Source: Gaoshiqia sediminis
GTDB lineage: Bacteria; Bacteroidota; Bacteroidia; Bacteroidales; Prolixibacteraceae
DNA: 64,000 nt
Assembly: GCF_025907915.1 (NCBI RefSeq)
Contig: NZ_JAPAAF010000014.1
Location: forward strand, 1-64,000
Reading direction: 5' to 3'
The first letter of the stretch is position 1. Every line of letters begins with the position of its first letter. The position numbers were made by a program, and so were the translations under genes. Positions 59,050 to 64,000 of this stretch are shown here, piece by piece. The notes beneath the pieces are model-generated. The model was not told the origin of the DNA. It was given only the letters and a program-made list of their open reading frames with translations, and searched no databases.

Positions 59050-60981
59050 ATGAAACAGATATATAAGACTCTTTTATGGGGCAGCTTGCTGTCCGTGATG
59101 TTGGGGCTTTTTTCCTGTGAAGAATATTTGGAGAAGGAGCCGGAATCGATTATCTCTGAGGAGGTAGCTTTTCAGAATTTTACGAATTTCCAAGGGTTTA
59201 TCGAGGAAATCTACAATTGCATCCCGGACAAGGAGAAAAAATACTGGACTTCGTCCTGGAACTGGGGTGATGATGAGATGTTTAACCTGGAAGGAAATTT
59301 TCACATGACCAATCAGGTGGATATTGGTAACTTCTGGGCTTGGCAAAATTCAGCAAGTACATGGCTGGACGATGACAACGCAGACCCGACATCAACCGAC
59401 AAAATGAGACATGGTTTGTGGGCACATGCCTGGTATGCTATTCGTAAGGCTAACATGGGGCTTGCCAACCTCGACAAACTGGTTGTGGCTACGCAGGAGG
59501 AGAAGGATATAATTGCCGGGCAGTTATATTTCTTCCGGGCTTGGTGGCACTTCGAAATGATGCAGTACTTTGGTGGTCTGCCTTATGTTGATGAGGTATT
59601 GTCTTCGAGTGAAAAGCCAACTCTTCCGCGTCTGACTTATCAGGAATGTGCCGACAAAGCCGGGGCTGATTTTGCAAAAGCTGCCGAATTGTTGCCCATT
59701 GACTGGGATAAAACATCGGTGGGTACAAACACGTTGGGAAAAAACCAGCTTCGTGCCAACAAAATTATGGCATTGGGGTATCTAGGCAAAAACTACTTGT
59801 GGGCTGGTAGTCCGTTGATGAAAAACGGCGCTCAAACCGGTGGTGCCCAAACCTATAATTACGATGAGGACTACTGCCGGAAAGCTGCCACTGCTTTTGG
59901 CGAGTTACTGAACCTGGTAGAAAGCGGCCAAACGCAATATGCTTTGGTTGAATTTGATTATGAAGATGTGTATAATCATAAAAAGACCAGTACGGCAGCC
60001 AATAAGTACAGCGATATGTTCTATACCACCGGTCAAAACTGGTTGATGCCCGGATCGACAGAAGCTATTTTCCGTGGTCCTTCAACCGACTACAACGGTA
60101 GTAACTGGAACACGACCAAAACCTTCGGACCCAAAGTGAAAGGTTTGGTGGAACACGATAACATCATTCACCACCCAACGGCCAACTATGTGAAAAACTA
60201 TGGTATGGCCAACGGATTGCCTTTGGACGATCCGGAATCCGGTTTTGATCCCGAATATCCGTTCAAGGATCGCGATCCGCGCTTTTATCACGATATCGTA
60301 TTTGATGGCTTCAAGTATATTAATTCAACGATGCCTGCCGATATGGAATATTTGCGTTATACCGGTCTTCACACAGGAGGTACCATGCGAAATCCTGCTG
60401 ATGGCAGCCGTACCGGTTATTTCATTCAGAAGTTAGTGCCGCATACTGCCAATAAATATGACGGGGCCTACAACTGGAGCTTTAACATGCATACGTATCT
60501 GCCTTACATGCGTTTAGGCGATATTTATACCATGTATGCCGAAGCTTGTGCCGCTTTCGGTGGTGCTACCGGTAAAGCAGCGAATTTCGATAAAACTGCC
60601 GAAGAAGCAATCAATACACTTCGCGACCGTGTAGGCGCCGGACATGTGAATGCCAAATACACCGGTGATAAGAATAAATTCATTGATGAAGTACGACGGG
60701 AACGCGCTGTGGAATTATCTTTTGAAGGGTTCCGCTTTTGCGATTTGCAGCGCTGGTTGCTGCTGACCGAGTATCCGTACAATGTGAAAACCTCTCAAGA
60801 GTTCGACCGGGTGGAAGACTATGATTTCTTTAAGGATAATGATCCCAGAAATGCACGGGTGGCCAACTTTAGAGAAGAAGTTATTTTAACACGTCAGTTT
60901 GGGACCAAGCACTACTGGTTCCCTCTGAAGATTTCCGATACATCTATGTACCCGGAATTCGGACAGAACCCAGGGTGGTAA
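59050..60981 (+). CDS. SusD/RagB-type surface glycan-binding lipoprotein
   Basis: 643 residues from the ATG at 59050; a TTG 9 bp earlier was rejected. The lipobox LFSC at residue 23 or so gives a lipoprotein that sits on the cell surface over its SusC. Helical TPR-like SusD features: YLEKEPESIISEE near the mature start, FFRAWWHFEMMQYFGGLPYVDE near 160, RANKIMALGYLGKNYLWA, YMRLGDIYTMYAEACAAFG near 492 and RRERAVELSFEGFRFCDLQRW near 548. It binds the oligosaccharide for import. Paired with the SusC at 55880. Confidence 0.95.
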   Translation: MKQIYKTLLWGSLLSVMLGLFSCEEYLEKEPESIISEEVAFQNFTNFQGFIEEIYNCIPDKEKKYWTSSWNWGDDEMFNLEGNFHMTNQVDIGNFWAWQNSASTWLDDDNADPTSTDKMRHGLWAHAWYAIRKANMGLANLDKLVVATQEEKDIIAGQLYFFRAWWHFEMMQYFGGLPYVDEVLSSSEKPTLPRLTYQECADKAGADFAKAAELLPIDWDKTSVGTNTLGKNQLRANKIMALGYLGKNYLWAGSPLMKNGAQTGGAQTYNYDEDYCRKAATAFGELLNLVESGQTQYALVEFDYEDVYNHKKTSTAANKYSDMFYTTGQNWLMPGSTEAIFRGPSTDYNGSNWNTTKTFGPKVKGLVEHDNIIHHPTANYVKNYGMANGLPLDDPESGFDPEYPFKDRDPRFYHDIVFDGFKYINSTMPADMEYLRYTGLHTGGTMRNPADGSRTGYFIQKLVPHTANKYDGAYNWSFNMHTYLPYMRLGDIYTMYAEACAAFGGATGKAANFDKTAEEAINTLRDRVGAGHVNAKYTGDKNKFIDEVRRERAVELSFEGFRFCDLQRWLLLTEYPYNVKTSQEFDRVEDYDFFKDNDPRNARVANFREEVILTRQFGTKHYWFPLKISDTSMYPEFGQNPGW

Positions 60982-61025
60982 TCCAAATTGAGTTAAAGTA
61001 TTGTGTAATTATAAATGAATAAGCA

Positions 61026-63878
61026 ATGAAACATATACAAACACGATTCATTTTATTTGCAATGTTTGTTTTCTTTCCATTTCTGATGGAGGCACAGACC
61101 GTTGCAGAAAATGAAACTGATTCGCTAATTTCGGCTATGGACCCAATGGTACAGGTATCGTACCGCAAGGTGGCACAAAGTGACCTGCTGGGTGGCGTTT
61201 CTGTTATCAACATGGAAGAATTGACCAAAAAGAACTATAACACGTATAGTTTGGATAACCTGCAAGGGTATGCAGGTGGTTGGACCGGAAACTCGCTGTG
61301 GGGTATGGGCGACTACCTGGTATTGGTTGACGGTGTTCCCCGTGATGCCAATAATGTGTTACCTACCGAAATTGAACAGATTACCTTGCTGAAAGGTGCC
61401 TCTGCTGTGGTGCTTTATGGCTCGCGGGCAGCCAAAGGTGTCATCTATATTTCAACCCAAAGAGGTAAAGTAGAACCGTTAAAAATCAATGTTCGCGCCA
61501 ATACCGGTTATCACGTGTCAAAGAGCTACCCTGAGTATTTAGGTTCAGCCGAATATATGACGCTTTATAATGAGGCTCGTACGAACGATGGTTTATCGCT
61601 TTCATACAGCGATGAGGCTATTTACAATCATGCTTCCGGAACCAATCCCTATCGGTATCCCGATATCAATTTCTATTCTTCCGACTATCTGAAGAAAGCG
61701 TATAACCGTACCGACGTATCAACAGAGATTACAGGCGGAAACGACCGTGCTCGTTTTTATTCGAATATCGGGTATTACAATCAGGGAGATGTGTTAAATT
61801 TTGGCGAAGCGAAAGATAATAATGTTAATAGGTTGAATATTCGTGGAAATATCGACTTGAATATCAACGACTTCATTAGTGCCTATATCAACGCTAACGC
61901 CACTTTTTATAATTCAAGGAGCGCCAATGCTTCCGGAGACAACTATTGGAATTCGGCTGCCAACCTGCGTCCGAATCGTGTAGCTCCGTTGATTCCGTTG
62001 AGCTATATCGACCAGAATGACCTGGCCTCGTGGAGCAAAATCAATAGTAGTAATAACATTATTGGTGGCCAATATTTTCTGGGTGGTACCCAAACGGATA
62101 TGACGAATGTTTTTGCTGATTATTATGCCGGCGGTTACAGTAAATGGACCAGCCGTCAGTTTCAGTTTGATACAGGCATTAATTTCGATTTGGCCAGTGT
62201 GCTGAAAGGGCTCTCTTTTCACACCCAGTTTGCTGTAGATTACGCGACCTCTTACACAACCTCCTACAACAACACCTATGCTGTTTATGCTCCGTCCTGG
62301 TATAACTACAATGGCGCCGATGTGATTGCCGGATTGACTAAGTTTGGGAATGACGAAAAATCGGGTGTGCAGAATATCAGCGGTAGTACCAGTCGGCAAA
62401 CCATTGCTTTTTCCGGGTATTTCAAGTACGAAACTGCTATTAACAATGCGCATCATTTCAATGCGATGTTGATAGCGGCCGGTTATCAGCAAACACAATC
62501 AGAAGTGTACCACCGCACCAGCAATGCGAATCTTGGCTTGCAGTTGGGGTATAATTACAAAGGGAAGTATTATGCAGACTTAGGGGCGGCGGCCATTCAT
62601 TCGGCCAAGTTGGCCCCAGGCCATCGCAGTGCGCTTTCTCCTTCGCTCACGTTGGGATGGAAACTGAACAAGGAAAATTTCCTGGCAAACTCATCTGTAG
62701 TTGATGAATTGGTGTTGAGCGCTTCGGGTAGCATCCTTCATTCCGATTTGGATATTGTCTATGAAGATGCTGAGTACTATTTGTATACATCCAAATATGA
62801 TCAGGCCGATGGTGCCTGGTGGGGCTGGTATGATGGCGCCGTAGAGCATTCAACCAATTCGAAACGAGGCAGCAATGAAGATTTGACATTCATCAAGCGG
62901 AAAGAATTTTCTGCCAATGTTCGGGCTTCGCTTTGGGAAAAACTGTTAACGGTCAATACATCTTTCTTTATCAATACGATGGAAGGGTTACTTATTGAAC
63001 CATCAACACTCTATCCGGAGTATTTCTTCACCTATTACCCGACTGCATCGTTTATCCCAATCGTAAACTTCAACAACGATAAACGAACCGGTTTCGACTT
63101 CAACGTTACGTATAACAAGCAAATTGGCGAAGTTGACTTCTCGTTGGGTGTTGGCGGCACGTATTATACCACCAAGGCCACACAACGCGACCAAATTTAT
63201 GATTACGATTACCAAAAACGTGAGGGACGTCCTATTGATGGCGTATGGGGATTGAAAACCGATGGCTTCTTCCAAAGCCAGGAAGAAATTGATGGTTCTG
63301 CCGACCCGACGTTTGCCGGTACTATTAAGCCTGGCGATCTTAAATATGTCGATCAGAATGATGACAACTTGATCGACGAAAAAGATATCGTGTATCTGGG
63401 CCGCGGCGGATGGAGCGGTGCTCCGCTTACGATGGGCGTAAACCTGACTGCCAAATGGAAAAACTTCACCTTCTTTGCCTTAGGTACCGGTAATTTTGGA
63501 GCTTACGCCATGAAGAACAGCTCGTACTATTGGGTTTACGGCGAACGTAAATACTCTGAAGTTGTGCGCGACCGCTGGACTGAGGAAACAAAGGCAACAG
63601 CTACTTATCCGCGTTTGACAACCGAAAGTGGAAGCAACAACTTTCGTGATTCTGATTTCTGGATGTACAAAACCGACCGGTTCAATTTGGCGAAAGTTCA
63701 GGTTACGTATGACCTGCCACAGAACCTGTTACAGAATTTCCTTTTCAAAGAAATCTCGACCTACGTCAGTGGGGCTAACTTGTTGACCATCTCCAAAGAA
63801 CGCGAAATTTTAGAGATGAATACGACCAGCGCTCCCCAAACACGATTCTTTAACATCGGTTTAAAAGCCGTATTCTAA
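61026..63878 (+). CDS. Second SusC/RagA-type transporter, without the N-terminal regulatory-like domain
   Basis: 950 residues with a signal peptide ending LMEAQ. Unlike the first SusC, it goes almost directly into the plug (QVSYRKVAQSDLLGGVSVINMEEL, YLVLVDGVPRDANNVLP, LLKGASAVVLYGSRAAKGVIYISTQRGK), so the carboxypeptidase-regulatory-like domain of about 75 residues is absent. The barrel ends in a terminal Phe (NIGLKAVF). It lies 44 bp after SusD 1 and 28 bp before a second SusD-like gene, so the transcript carries two tandem SusCD pairs. It probably imports a different oligosaccharide size or side-chain pattern. Confidence 0.93.
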   Translation: MKHIQTRFILFAMFVFFPFLMEAQTVAENETDSLISAMDPMVQVSYRKVAQSDLLGGVSVINMEELTKKNYNTYSLDNLQGYAGGWTGNSLWGMGDYLVLVDGVPRDANNVLPTEIEQITLLKGASAVVLYGSRAAKGVIYISTQRGKVEPLKINVRANTGYHVSKSYPEYLGSAEYMTLYNEARTNDGLSLSYSDEAIYNHASGTNPYRYPDINFYSSDYLKKAYNRTDVSTEITGGNDRARFYSNIGYYNQGDVLNFGEAKDNNVNRLNIRGNIDLNINDFISAYINANATFYNSRSANASGDNYWNSAANLRPNRVAPLIPLSYIDQNDLASWSKINSSNNIIGGQYFLGGTQTDMTNVFADYYAGGYSKWTSRQFQFDTGINFDLASVLKGLSFHTQFAVDYATSYTTSYNNTYAVYAPSWYNYNGADVIAGLTKFGNDEKSGVQNISGSTSRQTIAFSGYFKYETAINNAHHFNAMLIAAGYQQTQSEVYHRTSNANLGLQLGYNYKGKYYADLGAAAIHSAKLAPGHRSALSPSLTLGWKLNKENFLANSSVVDELVLSASGSILHSDLDIVYEDAEYYLYTSKYDQADGAWWGWYDGAVEHSTNSKRGSNEDLTFIKRKEFSANVRASLWEKLLTVNTSFFINTMEGLLIEPSTLYPEYFFTYYPTASFIPIVNFNNDKRTGFDFNVTYNKQIGEVDFSLGVGGTYYTTKATQRDQIYDYDYQKREGRPIDGVWGLKTDGFFQSQEEIDGSADPTFAGTIKPGDLKYVDQNDDNLIDEKDIVYLGRGGWSGAPLTMGVNLTAKWKNFTFFALGTGNFGAYAMKNSSYYWVYGERKYSEVVRDRWTEETKATATYPRLTTESGSNNFRDSDFWMYKTDRFNLAKVQVTYDLPQNLLQNFLFKEISTYVSGANLLTISKEREILEMNTTSAPQTRFFNIGLKAVF

Positions 63879-63906
63879 CGAATAAGTAATATAATAGGAA
63901 TAAGTT

Positions 63907-64000
63907 ATGAAAAATATACTATCACTTTTCGTTCTTGTGCTTCTGTTTTCAGCCTGCGATGATTTGTTCGAACCGGCTATTGAGAACAACAGGGGGCTCG
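63907..64000 (+). CDS. Second SusD-like lipoprotein, start only
   Basis: An ATG 28 bp after the second SusC opens a frame of 31 residues to the window end. MKNILSLFVLVLLFSAC is a lipoprotein signal with the lipobox FSAC, followed by DDLFEPAIEN, a typical SusD/RagB mature start. Position behind a SusC supports the call; the body lies outside the window. Confidence 0.75.
   Translation, partial: MKNILSLFVLVLLFSACDDLFEPAIENNRGL

Overview
The window is chromosomal DNA of a Bacteroidota bacterium. The signs are SusC/SusD pairs, a one-protein hybrid two-component regulator, a type IX secretion sorting tail, TAnnTTTG-type -7 promoter elements, a DUF3822-rsmD pair and many Gram-negative lipoproteins. 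The mix of genes (multi-fucosidase, large xylan locus, octaheme cytochrome) would fit a marine or sediment Marinilabiliales/Prolixibacteraceae relative. That placement is inference; no rRNA or marker phylogeny was possible.

The left half (1-23 kb) is mostly housekeeping and respiration. It opens with the tail of a probable anaerobic sulfatase-maturating radical SAM enzyme and a formylglycine-enzyme-like lipoprotein without the catalytic cysteines. A minus-strand TCA operon follows: aconitase, a eukaryote-type isocitrate dehydrogenase, a bacterial-type isocitrate dehydrogenase and citrate synthase, closed by a terminator. Next come a Gfo/Idh/MocA oxidoreductase and a GH29 alpha-L-fucosidase. 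A four-gene plus-strand operon (10.6-14.6 kb) encodes a membrane-anchored octaheme cytochrome of the tetrathionate reductase family, a cytochrome b, and a YeeE/YedE-type transporter split over two genes, the second fused to a degenerate rhodanese domain. Then come an rsmD operon, an SF1-type helicase, a second GH29 fucosidase with a DUF4197 lipoprotein, a YceI protein, a pirin and an AraC regulator.

The right half (23.5-64 kb) is one large polysaccharide utilization locus for glucuronoarabinoxylan, all on the plus strand. It holds CE1-type esterases (one intact, one chimeric), GH67 and GH115 alpha-glucuronidases, GH9, several GH43 enzymes, GH97, a GH43-CBM6-GH8 fusion, a GH5-GH43 fusion, a hybrid two-component sensor/regulator, a lipoprotein GH43, and two SusC/SusD pairs, the last cut by the window end. 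A coherent reading is this: surface and secreted enzymes cut xylan, the SusCD pairs import the oligosaccharides, and periplasmic esterases, glucuronidases, GH43 and the GH8 module strip and shorten them. The hybrid regulator would sense the products.

Two features stand out. First, four upstream regions in the locus (before 23579, 36368, 45646 and 53913) share a direct repeat of a 16-bp half-site with an exact 21-bp period, followed at an exact 19-bp offset by a -7-like element. This is a strong candidate for the regulator's operator. Second, the segment 23.5-33.5 kb carries three damaged genes: an in-frame CE1/GH43 chimera, a frameshifted beta-helix protein and a truncated, frameshifted GH67. 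It is bounded by a near-identical duplication of a CE1 gene with its promoter, which suggests ongoing rearrangement inside the locus.
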